Positions 51,589 to 61,050 of a stretch of 64,000 nt of DNA are shown in pieces. The DNA lies in assembly GCA_949283695.1 (NCBI GenBank), contig CASDTX010000063.1, positions 18,300-82,299 of the forward strand, given 5' to 3'. The translations under genes were made by a program, and so were the position numbers. The stretch is from an uncultured Eubacteriales bacterium (GTDB lineage Bacteria > Bacillota > Clostridia > Lachnospirales > Lachnospiraceae). A model generated the notes under the pieces. It did not search any database, was not told where the DNA came from, and was given only the letters and a program-made list of their open reading frames with translations. The first letter of the stretch is position 1. Each line of letters starts with the position of its first letter.

Positions 51589-52491
51589 ATGGGAGAAAAA
51601 AAGAAAAAACAAAAAACAAGTGCAGCGATTGTCCGAAGAAACAGGGCGCACGCCTATCTGTTTCTTGCACCGAACTTTATCGGATTCTTCATTTTTACAT
51701 TAATACCGGTTATCATGGCGCTGGCGTACAGCTTTACCAACTATGACGGCAACCTGAAGATGGATTTTATCGGGATTGACAACTATATCAGGATGTTCAA
51801 CGATTCGAGCTTCCGGATCTCACTGATCAATACCCTGGTGTACACGATCGGAACCGTTCCGTTCATCATCATTCTGTCGCTTCTGGTATCCGTGCTGATG
51901 AACAATGGCATTAAGGGTGCGCCGGTTTACCGGGCGATTATGCTGTTCCCCCACATTGCGTCAATCATCGCAGTTACCGTTGTATGGCAGTTCATGTACG
52001 CAAAACAGGGCCCCATCAACGCACTGCTTCAGACCTTCGGTGTGGAGAATCCGCCGATCTGGCTGGCAGATCAGGACAAAGCGCTCCTCGCGGTTATGAT
52101 CATGATTATCTGGAAAGGAATCGGATACTATATGATCGTATATCTGGCCGGCCTGAAAGGGATCTCGAAGGACCAGTACGAGGCTGCGACCATGGACGGA
52201 GCCAATGCATGGCACAAACTGATTTATGTGACCATACCGAACCTCCGGCCGGTAACATTCTACGCTATGATCATGTGTATCATTAATTCATTCCAGGTAT
52301 TTACTCCGATCTACGTAATGACAGGAGGAGGCCCGGGAAGGGCGACAAGCGTGCTGGTGCTGAAGATTTACGAAGATTCGTTCCAGAATTATAACTTCGG
52401 CTATGCGTCAGCAGAAGCAATGATCCTGTTCCTGATGATCCTGATCGTTACATTGATTCAGTTCTACCATAATAAGCGGGCAGAAGCTTAA
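51589..52491 (+). CDS. ABC sugar transporter permease (MalF type)
   Basis: A 300-residue inner-membrane permease with six predicted helices. The ABC-contacting EAA loop reads KDQYEAATMDGANAWHKLIY, followed by ITIPNLRP-type sequence. It pairs with the MalG-type permease encoded next and the upstream binding lipoprotein to import an oligosaccharide or glycoside. The N-terminus is Lys-rich and cytoplasmic. RBS is weak (TATGGAGAGTATCTT). Confidence 0.92.
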   Translation: MGEKKKKQKTSAAIVRRNRAHAYLFLAPNFIGFFIFTLIPVIMALAYSFTNYDGNLKMDFIGIDNYIRMFNDSSFRISLINTLVYTIGTVPFIIILSLLVSVLMNNGIKGAPVYRAIMLFPHIASIIAVTVVWQFMYAKQGPINALLQTFGVENPPIWLADQDKALLAVMIMIIWKGIGYYMIVYLAGLKGISKDQYEAATMDGANAWHKLIYVTIPNLRPVTFYAMIMCIINSFQVFTPIYVMTGGGPGRATSVLVLKIYEDSFQNYNFGYASAEAMILFLMILIVTLIQFYHNKRAEA

Positions 52492-52525
52492 GCAGATGGC
52501 AAGAACCAGATGGAGGCGTGAAATT

Positions 52526-53365
52526 ATGAAGAAAAAGACTACCCCTGCTACTGTGGCATACACAGTGCTGAAATATTTCGTTGTTGTGGCGCTCACGGTG
52601 ACCATGCTGATCCCGTTTATATGGATGTTGTCAGCGTCGTTTAAGACAAACCTGGAGATCTTTACATTCCCGATTAAATGGATCCCGGAAGTGTTCCATT
52701 TCGAGAACTATACGAACGTTTGGGAGAGATCGAATTATCCGGTGCTGTTTTTCAATACTGTGAAGCTGACGGTCATCATTACCGTGCTTCAGGTGATTAC
52801 AAGTACTCTGGCAGCCTATGCGTTCAGTAAAATCAAATTCCCGGAGAGGGATAAACTGTTTATTCTCTACCTGGCGACCATGATGGTGCCGTACCAGGTT
52901 GTTATGATTCCTCAGTTTTCCATTATCAAAGAGATGGGGCTGGTGAATACGCATCTGGCGCTGATCCTGATTCAGGCATTTACCCCGATGGGTGTATTCC
53001 TGATTAAACAGTTCTTCGACGGAATCCCGGATGAACTGATCGAGGCGGCAAGAATCGACGGACTGGGACATTTCGGCATCTATTCCAGGATTATGCTTCC
53101 GCTGTCCAAGTCGGCGATGATCACACTGGCGATCCTGACGATTACAGCCACATGGAATGATTTCCTGGCACCGCTGATCTATTTAAGTGACAAGGATCTG
53201 TATACGATTCAGCTTGGAATGAGAAATCTCTGTTCAGAGTATACAACAGAGTACGGGCAGATCATGGCAGCGTCCGTGATTTCCGTGGTTCCGATCTTTA
53301 TCATCTACTGTGCATTCCAGAACTTCTTCCAGGAAGGCCTGGTATCCGGCGCGGTCAAAGGATAA
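52526..53365 (+). CDS. ABC sugar transporter permease (MalG type)
   Basis: About 279 residues from ATG 52526 (TGGAGG upstream); the in-frame ATG at 52496 lacks a ribosome-binding site. Six hydrophobic helices, and the EAA motif in PDELIEAARIDGLGHFGIYS. Belongs to the CUT1 (MalG/AraQ) group, matching the preceding MalF-type gene. The GH3 glycosidase gene starts 22 bp later, so uptake and cleavage of the imported glycoside are directly coupled. Confidence 0.92.
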   Translation: MKKKTTPATVAYTVLKYFVVVALTVTMLIPFIWMLSASFKTNLEIFTFPIKWIPEVFHFENYTNVWERSNYPVLFFNTVKLTVIITVLQVITSTLAAYAFSKIKFPERDKLFILYLATMMVPYQVVMIPQFSIIKEMGLVNTHLALILIQAFTPMGVFLIKQFFDGIPDELIEAARIDGLGHFGIYSRIMLPLSKSAMITLAILTITATWNDFLAPLIYLSDKDLYTIQLGMRNLCSEYTTEYGQIMAASVISVVPIFIIYCAFQNFFQEGLVSGAVKG

Positions 53366-53386
53366 TTACAAAGAAAGAGGGAGAAT

Positions 53387-55132
53387 ATGGTAGATTTAAA
53401 AGCAAAACCGTTTTATCTCACGGATGGAGATATCCAATGGGTGGAAGAGACTCTGGCGTCGATGACGCCGGAGGAGAAGATCGGGCAGCTTTTCATCATG
53501 CTGGACCGCAAGAAGGATCCGGAAGATGAGAAGAATCTGATCCAGAATTATCACCTGGGCGGATGCCGGTATGAGAATGAAAGTGCAGAACGGATCTATG
53601 AACAGAACCGGTACTATCAGGAATGCGCGAAGATTCCTCTGCTGATCGCGTGCAACTGCGAAAGCGGAGGAAACGGTGCCTGTTCTGACGGAACCTATGT
53701 CGCTACCGCGGCAGCCTGCGGCGCTTCCGGCGATGATAAGATCGCCGAGGACGTGGGCTATGTCAGCGGCGTTGAGGCGGCGGCAGTCGGCGTGAACTGG
53801 AACTTCGCGCCGATCTGCGATATCAAATTCAACTGGAGAAATACCGTCGTCAATACTCGCGCGTATAGTTCTCAGACAGAGAAAGTCATCGAAAACTCCC
53901 TGGCATATATCCGGGGAATGCGCAGATCCGGACTGGCTGTGAGTGCCAAGCATTTCCCGGGAGACGGTGTGGAAGAACTGGATCAGCACCTTGTGATGGG
54001 AACCAATAATCTAAGCTGCGAAGAGTGGGCCGAGACCTTTGGAAAGGTGTATCAGACACTGATTGATGAGGGCGAGATCGACGCAGTGATGGCGGGACAT
54101 ATCGCGCTGCCGTCCTATGAGAGGAAATACAATCCGGAGGTCCGGGATGATGAGATCCTTCCGGCGACGCTGTCTCCGGTACTCATCCAGAATCTGCTCA
54201 GAGGCGAACTCGGATTTAACGGCGTGATCGTGACAGACGCGTCGCATATGGCCGGGATGACAGGCGCCATGCCGCGGAGCCGGCAGGTGCCGGGAGCGAT
54301 TGCAGCCGGCTGTGATATGTTCCTGTTCTTTAACGACATTGACGAAGACTTCGGATATATGATGGAGGGCTACCGAAGCGGCATCATCACGGAGGAACGG
54401 CTGAACGAGGCGGTCACAAGAATTCTCGGGCTCAAAGCGAAACTGAAGCTTCACGAGAAGAAGCAGAACGGTACCCTCATTCCGCCCAAAGACGGGCTGA
54501 AGGCTGTTCACTGTGCGGAACATGCCGCTCTGGCGGATGCGGCCGCGAAGCGGACCATCACTCTGGTAAAGGATACGAAGCACCAGCTTCCGATCGCTCC
54601 GGAGACGCATAAGAGGGCCTATGTGATCGTGGTCAGCAATCCGCCGATCTTCCGGGGAAATAAGGAAGATCCGGTGAAAGACATGATCCGCAGCAAGATG
54701 GAGGCGTACGGATATGAGGTTACCATGCACAGGAGTTACTATGACCTTGTGCTGGAAGAGGGAATCAGCAAAGAGACCCTGCTGAAATCCGTTCTCATCG
54801 GCAGTGTGGAAGAGTTCAAGGCGAAGTATGACGCAGTATTTCTGTTTATCAATATGAGCGGATACGCGCAGGCCAACAATGTGCGCCTGGAATGGTCCGT
54901 GAAGCATTCGACGGAGATTCCCTGGTACGTGCAGGAAGTGCCCACAGTTGTGATCTCGCTGAACTATACGAATCACCTGATTGACGTGCCGATGGCGAAG
55001 ACATTTATCAATGCCTACGCGCCGACAGAACCGGTGATCGATCATCTTCTGAAGAAGATCGCGGGAGAAGAGGCATTTGAGGGACAGTATGAGGAGTCGG
55101 TATTCTGCGGCAGATGGGACGCAAGGACATGA
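53387..55132 (+). CDS. GH3 glycosidase (beta-N-acetylhexosaminidase/beta-glucosidase type)
   Basis: A 581-residue protein without a signal peptide. KHFPGDGVEELDQHLVMG and VMAGHIALPSYE are the conserved barrel blocks, and GVIVTDASHMAGM carries the nucleophile Asp at about residue 283. The KH(F/I)PGDG stretch with a later His-containing loop is shared with NagZ-like members, while the ~200-residue second domain is typical of two-domain GH3 enzymes. It would hydrolyse a beta-glycoside in the cytoplasm after ABC import. The glycon cannot be told from sequence. Confidence 0.85.
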   Translation: MVDLKAKPFYLTDGDIQWVEETLASMTPEEKIGQLFIMLDRKKDPEDEKNLIQNYHLGGCRYENESAERIYEQNRYYQECAKIPLLIACNCESGGNGACSDGTYVATAAACGASGDDKIAEDVGYVSGVEAAAVGVNWNFAPICDIKFNWRNTVVNTRAYSSQTEKVIENSLAYIRGMRRSGLAVSAKHFPGDGVEELDQHLVMGTNNLSCEEWAETFGKVYQTLIDEGEIDAVMAGHIALPSYERKYNPEVRDDEILPATLSPVLIQNLLRGELGFNGVIVTDASHMAGMTGAMPRSRQVPGAIAAGCDMFLFFNDIDEDFGYMMEGYRSGIITEERLNEAVTRILGLKAKLKLHEKKQNGTLIPPKDGLKAVHCAEHAALADAAAKRTITLVKDTKHQLPIAPETHKRAYVIVVSNPPIFRGNKEDPVKDMIRSKMEAYGYEVTMHRSYYDLVLEEGISKETLLKSVLIGSVEEFKAKYDAVFLFINMSGYAQANNVRLEWSVKHSTEIPWYVQEVPTVVISLNYTNHLIDVPMAKTFINAYAPTEPVIDHLLKKIAGEEAFEGQYEESVFCGRWDART

Positions 55133-55169
55133 CGGAAACAGCAGACGAATTTTCTAAGGGAGGCAGCGG

Positions 55170-56654
55170 ATGAATTTTCTTGTATTAGACACGGGGACGT
55201 CGAGTATGCGCGGCATCCTTTTCACAGAGGACGGAGAGGTCCTGCAGTCAGAAAAAGCCGTCTACCAGGTCGTCTCAGGAGAAAACGGCCGGGTCGAACA
55301 GGATCCGGAAGAACTCCTTGACAGCATGACCGGGATCATAAAGAAGATCATGCGCCGCGCTCTTCCCAAAGAGCAGACCGTGGACGCGGTGGTCCTGACA
55401 GCGCAGCGGTCTTCCCTGATCCCGGTGGACCGGGAGGGAACCCCGCTTGGTCCGGCGCAGATGTGGCAGGATCAGAGAGCCATACCGATCTGTCAGGAGC
55501 TGGAAGCATACAATGAAGAAATCTTCAGGCACAGCGGATCCCGTGTAAACCCGGTCTTCTCCGGGACGAAGATGAGGTGGCTGAAGCGCAATGAGCCGGA
55601 GATCTACAAGAAGGCGTGGAAACTGGCGGTAATCCCGGAATATCTTCTGTTCCATATGACGGGGAAATTCTGCACAGATTATACATACGGAAGCCGGTCG
55701 CATCTGATGAACCTGCGCGAGTGCAGGTGGGATCCGTACCTGCTGGATCTGTTCCAGATAGAAGAAGAAAAGCTGTGCGAGCTGAAGCCGCCCGGAAGTA
55801 TGATGGGCTGTATCACGGAGAAGTTCGCGGCGGAGAGCATGCTGCCGCCGGGAATACCGGTGATCAGCGCCGGGGGCGACCAGCAGTGCGGGATGATCGG
55901 CCAGGGTGTGATCAAAGAAGGCAAGATGTCGCTCACACTGGGGACCGGCGGGTTCCTCCTCACGGCCTGCAGGCAGGTTCCTGATCATCTGGAGAATGAT
56001 GTTGTGTGCAATGCATCTTCGGATGCGGGGGCATACATATTGGAAGCCAATGTTCTGACCTGCACCTCCGCTATGGAGTGGTTCCGAAGGAATTTCTATC
56101 CCGGTGAGTCCGGTTTCTACGGCAAGATGAACCGGATTCTTTCGGAGATCCCGCCGGGGGCCGGAGGCTGTATGGCGCTGCCGTACTTTCAGGGGCGGTC
56201 CACACCGGACTGGAACAGCAGTGCTTCGGCCCTGTTCTGCAGCCTGACGCTGAACACGACCAGGGAAGATATGCTGAAAGCTCTGCTGGAGGGGATCTGT
56301 ATGGAGATCAGCAATAATATCCGTTCGTTTGAGAAGTATGTGCCGGTCCATGAGATCTCTGCCGGGGGAGGGCTGTCGCGGAGCGAGGCGTTCAACCAGA
56401 TGCAGGCAGAGATCTACGGGAGAAGAATTCTGTGTCCGGAAGAGAAAGAGAGCACTGCCGCAGGGGCGCTGATGGTGGCGGCCTGCACGCTGGGCTGTTA
56501 TCCGGATCTGGAAGAAGCTTACGCGCAGATCTGCGGGAGAGCGCCGGAAAAGGTCTATGTGCCGCACCCTGAGATTCATGAGAAATACGAGGAGATCAGA
56601 GCGAAAATGAATGAGACCTACCGCCGGATGTGGCAGCCTGCGGATAAAATTTAA
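55170..56654 (+). CDS. FGGY-family carbohydrate kinase (xylulokinase/L-xylulose kinase-like)
   Basis: A 494-residue sugar kinase. The phosphate-binding loop VLDTGTSSMRGILF opens the protein. Central blocks include WQDQRAIPI and the catalytic-base region VISAGGDQQCGMIGQG. The C-terminal ATPase block is SAGGGLSRSEAFNQMQAEI. FGGY kinases phosphorylate ketopentoses, glycerol or related sugars. In this locus, with 3- and 4-epimerases for L-pentulose phosphates, L-xylulose (LyxK-like) is an attractive substrate, but a lactone or aldonate is possible. RBS GGGAGG precedes the ATG. A terminator follows. Confidence 0.88.
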   Translation: MNFLVLDTGTSSMRGILFTEDGEVLQSEKAVYQVVSGENGRVEQDPEELLDSMTGIIKKIMRRALPKEQTVDAVVLTAQRSSLIPVDREGTPLGPAQMWQDQRAIPICQELEAYNEEIFRHSGSRVNPVFSGTKMRWLKRNEPEIYKKAWKLAVIPEYLLFHMTGKFCTDYTYGSRSHLMNLRECRWDPYLLDLFQIEEEKLCELKPPGSMMGCITEKFAAESMLPPGIPVISAGGDQQCGMIGQGVIKEGKMSLTLGTGGFLLTACRQVPDHLENDVVCNASSDAGAYILEANVLTCTSAMEWFRRNFYPGESGFYGKMNRILSEIPPGAGGCMALPYFQGRSTPDWNSSASALFCSLTLNTTREDMLKALLEGICMEISNNIRSFEKYVPVHEISAGGGLSRSEAFNQMQAEIYGRRILCPEEKESTAAGALMVAACTLGCYPDLEEAYAQICGRAPEKVYVPHPEIHEKYEEIRAKMNETYRRMWQPADKI

Positions 56655-56673
56655 AACCCACAGCAGATATTAG

Positions 56674-56708
56674 AGGAGTATGTCAAATCGATATGCTCCT
56701 TTTTCTTT
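56674..56708 (+). terminator. Terminator of the sugar locus
   Basis: AGGAG-TAT pairs with ATA-TG-CTCCT around a 9-nt loop, followed by TTTTTCTTT. It closes the run of genes that ends with the kinase. Confidence 0.7.
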
Positions 56709-56715
56709 AAAATTC

Positions 56716-56744
56716 TTGTAAAATTGCGGAAAAAATGTTAGTAT
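56716..56744 (+). promoter_or_regulatory. SigmaA-like promoter of the second M20 gene
   Basis: TTGTAA (56716-56721), a 17-nt spacer and TAGTAT (56739-56744) lie 67 bp before ATG 56811, directly after the upstream terminator. Confidence 0.55.
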
Positions 56745-56810
56745 GAAGAATATTTATGCAACACGATTTTATAATTATTAGACGATGGATTCAGAGAAAA
56801 GAGAATAGTT

Positions 56811-58094
56811 ATGAGCAGTTACAAAGGAGCGGGAGCAGTGGTTCCCTGGGCGGAAGAAATCAGGCAAAGAGCCCATGCAGTCAAAGAGCAGATCATACAG
56901 GATCGGAGAAATCTTCACCAGATTCCGGAGATCGGGACCGATCTGCCTGAGACATGTGCATATATTAAGAAGCGTTTGGATGAGATGGGGATCCCGTGGA
57001 AAGAGTGCGGAGGCCCCATGCCCCGGAAGCTGACAGAAGATTTTGTTGAGGCGGGATTCCCGAGGATGGAGAAAGCGACGGGTGTCACCGCGCAGATCGG
57101 GCACGGCAGTCCGTGTATCCTGCTTCGTGCGGATATGGATGCCCTTCCGATTCAGGAGGACAATGATCTGGAATTCCGCTCATGCAGCGGCAGAAGCCAT
57201 ATGTGCGGTCACGACAGCCATGCGGCGATGCTGCTTGGAGCAGCACAGATATTAAAGGATATGGAAGACCGCCTGGAAGGCACGGTGAAGCTGATGTTTC
57301 AGCCTGGTGAGGAGACCGGAGCCGGCGCCAGACTTATGGTGGAGAACGGGGCACTGGAAGATCCCAGGCCTGACGCGGCGTTTGGACTTCACGTGCAGAC
57401 AACAGACGATACTGGCAGGATCGGGTATGCGGCCGGAGTGAATTCTGCCTCCCTGGATACTTTTATATTGAAAATACACGGAAAGGGTGGCCACAGTTCC
57501 CAGCCGCAGCTGTGTGTGGATCCGCTGATGATCATGAATCAGGTCTATCAGGCGGTCAATCTGCTGGCCACCCGAGAGGCGGATCCGGCAGCGATGGTTG
57601 CCCTGACCTGCGGCGTGGCGAAGGGCGGCACGGCAGTCAATATCATCCCCGGTGAGGCGGAGCTCCATATCGGTCTTCGGACCCTGGATATGGCGACGGC
57701 AGAGCATCTGAAGAAACGGATCCCGGAAGTGATCGACCACTATGTGAAAGCCTGGGGCGGGGAATATGACCTTATCGTATTCCACACGCCGTGTACATAC
57801 TCGGACGAACAGCTCTGCCGGGAGCTGGTCCCCCATATGCAGGAGATCGCCGGCTCGGACAATGTTCATCAGATCCCGCCCATGACAGGCACAGAAGACT
57901 TCGGCTATGTGACAAAGGAAGTGCCGGGAATGTTTGCGTTTATCGGCGCCGGCAAGGAAGGAAACGCGCCCCTTCACAGCCCGCAGATGGTTCTGGATGA
58001 AGAGGTGCTTCCTATCGGGGCAGCCGTCCATGCCAATGTAGCAGTATCATGGTTAAAGGAACACGGAAAGGAGAACCATTCAAATGAGCAGTAA
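56811..58094 (+). CDS. M20-family amidohydrolase
   Basis: A 427-residue metallohydrolase with RADMDALPIQ, SHMCGHDSHAAMLLG (metal ligands), FQPGEETGAGA (catalytic Glu) and MTGTEDFGYVTKEVPG near the C-terminus. It probably deacylates an N-acyl amino acid or cleaves an aminobenzoyl-glutamate-like amide. It overlaps the YfcC-type carrier gene by 11 bp, so import and hydrolysis are coupled. It is distinct in sequence from the M20 protein at 28130. Confidence 0.9.
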   Translation: MSSYKGAGAVVPWAEEIRQRAHAVKEQIIQDRRNLHQIPEIGTDLPETCAYIKKRLDEMGIPWKECGGPMPRKLTEDFVEAGFPRMEKATGVTAQIGHGSPCILLRADMDALPIQEDNDLEFRSCSGRSHMCGHDSHAAMLLGAAQILKDMEDRLEGTVKLMFQPGEETGAGARLMVENGALEDPRPDAAFGLHVQTTDDTGRIGYAAGVNSASLDTFILKIHGKGGHSSQPQLCVDPLMIMNQVYQAVNLLATREADPAAMVALTCGVAKGGTAVNIIPGEAELHIGLRTLDMATAEHLKKRIPEVIDHYVKAWGGEYDLIVFHTPCTYSDEQLCRELVPHMQEIAGSDNVHQIPPMTGTEDFGYVTKEVPGMFAFIGAGKEGNAPLHSPQMVLDEEVLPIGAAVHANVAVSWLKEHGKENHSNEQ

Positions 58095-59496
58095 ACCAAA
58101 GAATAGGACAGGAAAGGGCAGAGAATTCCACATGCCCCATGTGTTTATCATCTTGCTTCTGATTATGCTGTTTGTCGTTCTGCTTTCTTATCTCATCCCC
58201 AGCGGGACGTACGACAGGATTGAGGATGCCGCCGGGATCACTGTTATAGACCCGGACACCTTCCATTATGTGGAGAACGAAACGCCGATTACATTCATGA
58301 ACTATTTCGAAGCCGTTTATAAAGGCTTCGTAAACGGCGCTACCATCATGGGAACCCTTTTTATCTGTTCAGGAGTCATCTATCTTCTGGAGGCCAGCGG
58401 TGCTTTCGGCGCCGGCATTAACGCCATTCTGAAGAAAACCAAAGGGAAAGAGTTCTCGGTTGTCTGTATCTTCTATACAATTTTCGTTGTATTCGGCGTA
58501 CTCGGCTATGGAGAGGCTGCTTATCCGTTCTATCCGCTGGCGGTGACCATCGGATTCGCTCTCGGCTATGACCGTATGGTGGGAACGGCCCTTGCAATTG
58601 TGGGAAGCACGGTTGGATTTACTTCTGGGCTGATGAATACATTTACGACAGGTGTGGCTCAGCAGATCGTGGGGCTTCCGCTGTTTTCCGGAATTGGCTT
58701 CCGGGCGGTTGGACTGGCAGTGTTCTATGTGATCGGCCTGATCGGACTTTATACATACTGCCGCAAGATAAAGAAGAATCCGGAAGCCAGTCTGATGAGT
58801 GAAGAGTATATGAATCTGAAGCAAGAAGACCATACGGCGGGGATGGAAGAGATGAATCTGCAGAAAGTCCTGGGGCTTCTGGTATTTCTGGCTACGATTA
58901 TCATACAGGGCTTCGGATGTATCCGCCTTGGCTGGTCCTTCCCACAGATCGCGGCGATCTACATTATCATGGGGATGCTGCTGGCTGTGATCTTCCGGAT
59001 CGGTCCCAGCGAAGCGTGCCAGCTCTTCTGCAAAGGTGCGGTGCGAGTGTTTGCAGCTGCTTTTGCGGTAGGACTTGCCCAGTCCGTGGTTGTCCTCATG
59101 AACCAGGCCTGCATTATGGATACGATCGTGCATGCGATGTCGCAGCTTCTGGAGAACAGAAGCGCTGTGCTTGCACTGCTGATCATATTCTTGTTTGTGA
59201 CCCTGTTTAACTTCCTTGTCGTCTCAGGCAGCGGCAAAGCGGTTATCGTCATGCCCATCCTGCAGCCGCTTGGAAAGATCCTGAATATCAACCAGCAGGT
59301 GCTCGTCCTTACGTATCAGTACGGGGACGGAATCACCAATAGTTTCTGGCCGGGAAGTTCGCTTGTGCAGCTCTCCATGTGCGGGGTTGACTATGGCTCG
59401 TGGCTGAAGTTCTGCTGGAAGATTTATCTCGCATTTATCATCAGCGCATTCGCACTGGTTATGGTCGCTTATGGAATCGGCTACGGCCCGTTTTAG
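58084..59496 (+). CDS. YfcC/DcuC-like carrier protein
   Basis: A 470-residue membrane protein with about 12 helices. MPHVFIILLLIMLFVVLLSY and LIPSGTYDRI are typical of the YfcC/C4-dicarboxylate anaerobic carrier-like family, as are LGYGEAAYPFYPLAV and GDGITNSFWPGSSL. Relatives exchange carboxylates or basic amino acids. Translational overlap with the upstream M20 gene implies that it carries that enzyme's substrate or product. Confidence 0.88.
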   Translation: MSSKPKNRTGKGREFHMPHVFIILLLIMLFVVLLSYLIPSGTYDRIEDAAGITVIDPDTFHYVENETPITFMNYFEAVYKGFVNGATIMGTLFICSGVIYLLEASGAFGAGINAILKKTKGKEFSVVCIFYTIFVVFGVLGYGEAAYPFYPLAVTIGFALGYDRMVGTALAIVGSTVGFTSGLMNTFTTGVAQQIVGLPLFSGIGFRAVGLAVFYVIGLIGLYTYCRKIKKNPEASLMSEEYMNLKQEDHTAGMEEMNLQKVLGLLVFLATIIIQGFGCIRLGWSFPQIAAIYIIMGMLLAVIFRIGPSEACQLFCKGAVRVFAAAFAVGLAQSVVVLMNQACIMDTIVHAMSQLLENRSAVLALLIIFLFVTLFNFLVVSGSGKAVIVMPILQPLGKILNINQQVLVLTYQYGDGITNSFWPGSSLVQLSMCGVDYGSWLKFCWKIYLAFIISAFALVMVAYGIGYGPF

Positions 59497-59587
59497 AAAG
59501 CTGTCTGGCTGATGACGGGACAGCGTCAGAGGACAAGAGGCAGCACACCTCAAACCGCATAATTTCGGCGCTAATATTAAGAGAATG

Positions 59588-59650
59588 AAAAAAGCAATCA
59601 ATCAAACATACTGCTTCGGATCATTTCAGCAGACTGGTTTGATTGATTGC
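59588..59650 (-). terminator. Terminator of the rubrerythrin gene
   Basis: A 14-bp perfect stem, GCAATCAATCAAAC (59594-59607) with GTTTGATTGATTGC (59637-59650), has six A on its left, giving TTTTTT at the end of the minus-strand transcript. It may also serve the convergent carrier gene. Confidence 0.85.
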
Positions 59651-59700
59651 TTCTGTAATTTCAGGGAAGGGGAGAACGAACAGGTTCTCCCGGTTCCGCT

Positions 59701-60237
59701 TTAGTAATTCTCAGCCTTTCTCTCGAAGTAAGCTCTTGGGTGAGCGCATACCGGGCATACTTCAGGCGCTTCGTCGCCCTCATAGATATATCCGCAGTTT
59801 CCGCACTTCCAGCCGAGCGGAGCCTCATCTTTGAAGGTCTTTCCTTCACGGTAGTGTGCAAGCAGTCTCTGGTAGCGCTTCTCGTGAGCAGCCTCTACCT
59901 GTGCTACGCCGCGGAATTTTGCAGCCAGTTCTGCGAATCCTTCTTCCTCAGCCTCTTCGGCCATTCTCTTGTACATATCGGTCCACTCATAGTTCTCGCC
60001 TGCAGCAGCATCTGCCAGGTTTTCCTCTACGTTTCCGATGCCGTGGAATTCTTTGAACCACATCTTTGCATGTTCCTTCTCCTGGTTGGCAGTCTCTTCG
60101 AAGATATTCGCCATCTGTACAAATCCGGCTTTTCTTGCAGCGGAAGCGTAGTACGTATATTTATTGCGCGCCTGAGATTCACCGGAGAAAGCTTCCATCA
60201 GGTTCTTTTCTGTTTTTGTTCCAGCATATTTGGACAT
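59701..60237 (-). CDS. rbr: Rubrerythrin
   Basis: About 178 residues from ATG 60237 (AAAGGAGG upstream); the frame at 60273 is longer but lacks a site. Ferritin-like diiron motifs come first ([35 protein letters not shown]). A C-terminal rubredoxin domain follows with [12 protein letters not shown] and [11 protein letters not shown]. It reduces hydrogen peroxide using rubredoxin-delivered electrons, a standard oxidative defence of anaerobes. It lies downstream of a second rubrerythrin-type gene, with a terminator between them. Confidence 0.95.
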   Translation of the reverse strand: MSKYAGTKTEKNLMEAFSGESQARNKYTYYASAARKAGFVQMANIFEETANQEKEHAKMWFKEFHGIGNVEENLADAAAGENYEWTDMYKRMAEEAEEEGFAELAAKFRGVAQVEAAHEKRYQRLLAHYREGKTFKDEAPLGWKCGNCGYIYEGDEAPEVCPVCAHPRAYFERKAENY

Positions 60238-60343
60238 AGTGTGTGCCTCCTTTAATATGAAATTATTAATCATGAGTATGGCTCTGCGCAGCAGCCGGCC
60301 GGTGTGATGAGGCCGGGACTGTCCTGCACAAATTGTATCGGTT

Positions 60344-60395
60344 AAAAAAGAGACTGCCTTAGGAATATCCTATTAAATTCTCAAAGACAGTCTCT
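60344..60395 (-). terminator. Terminator of the reverse rubrerythrin gene
   Basis: On the minus strand, AGAGACTG...CAGTCTCT (arms at 60388-60395 and 60349-60356) is followed by TTTTT. The loop is long (about 31 nt). Confidence 0.65.
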
Positions 60396-60475
60396 CAATG
60401 TTCTCAAATATTGATCTTACGGCAATCAGATGGTTCTGCTTTCGGATTGGCCGAAGTGCCTCTTCAGATTTCGGA

Positions 60476-61018
60476 TTAGCCGAAGTATCTCTTCAGAAGT
60501 CCTGCGAATGCTTTTCCGTGACGAGCCTCGTCTCTTGCCATCTCGTGAACAGTGTCATGGATTGCGTCCAGGTTTGCAGCTTTCGCGCGTTTTGCAAGAT
60601 CGAACTTGCCTGCTGTAGCGCCGTTCTCAGCTTCTACACGCATCTCCAGGTTCTTCTTTGTGCTGTCTGTAACAACCTCGCCCAGCAGTTCAGCGAATTT
60701 AGCAGCATGCTCAGCCTCTTCGTAAGCTGCTTTCTCCCAGTACAGACCGATCTCAGGATAACCTTCTCTGTGAGCAACTCTTGCCATTGCAAGATACATA
60801 CCAACCTCGGAGCACTCTCCCTCGAAGTTTGCTCTTAAGTCTGCAAGGATGTCCTCACTTACGCCCTGAGCTACACCTACAACATGCTCAGCAGCCCATG
60901 TCATCTCGCCTGACTGCTCCTGGAACTTGGAAGCCGGTGCGTGGCATACCGGACATTCAGCCGGTGCTGCTTCTCCTTCATAAACATAACCACATACTGT
61001 ACATACCCATTTTTTCAT
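60476..61018 (-). CDS. Reverse rubrerythrin (N-terminal rubredoxin, C-terminal ferritin-like)
   Basis: A 180-residue protein. [14 protein letters not shown] and [11 protein letters not shown] make an N-terminal rubredoxin domain; the ferritin-like diiron domain follows ([45 protein letters not shown]). This is the order opposite to classical rubrerythrin, as in clostridial revRbr proteins that act as NADH-linked peroxidases with a reductase partner. The PerR-like regulator is encoded directly upstream, 32 bp away. Confidence 0.93.
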   Translation of the reverse strand: MKKWVCTVCGYVYEGEAAPAECPVCHAPASKFQEQSGEMTWAAEHVVGVAQGVSEDILADLRANFEGECSEVGMYLAMARVAHREGYPEIGLYWEKAAYEEAEHAAKFAELLGEVVTDSTKKNLEMRVEAENGATAGKFDLAKRAKAANLDAIHDTVHEMARDEARHGKAFAGLLKRYFG

Positions 61019-61050
61019 GATACTTGTCTCCTTTTCTTTGTAATATATTT

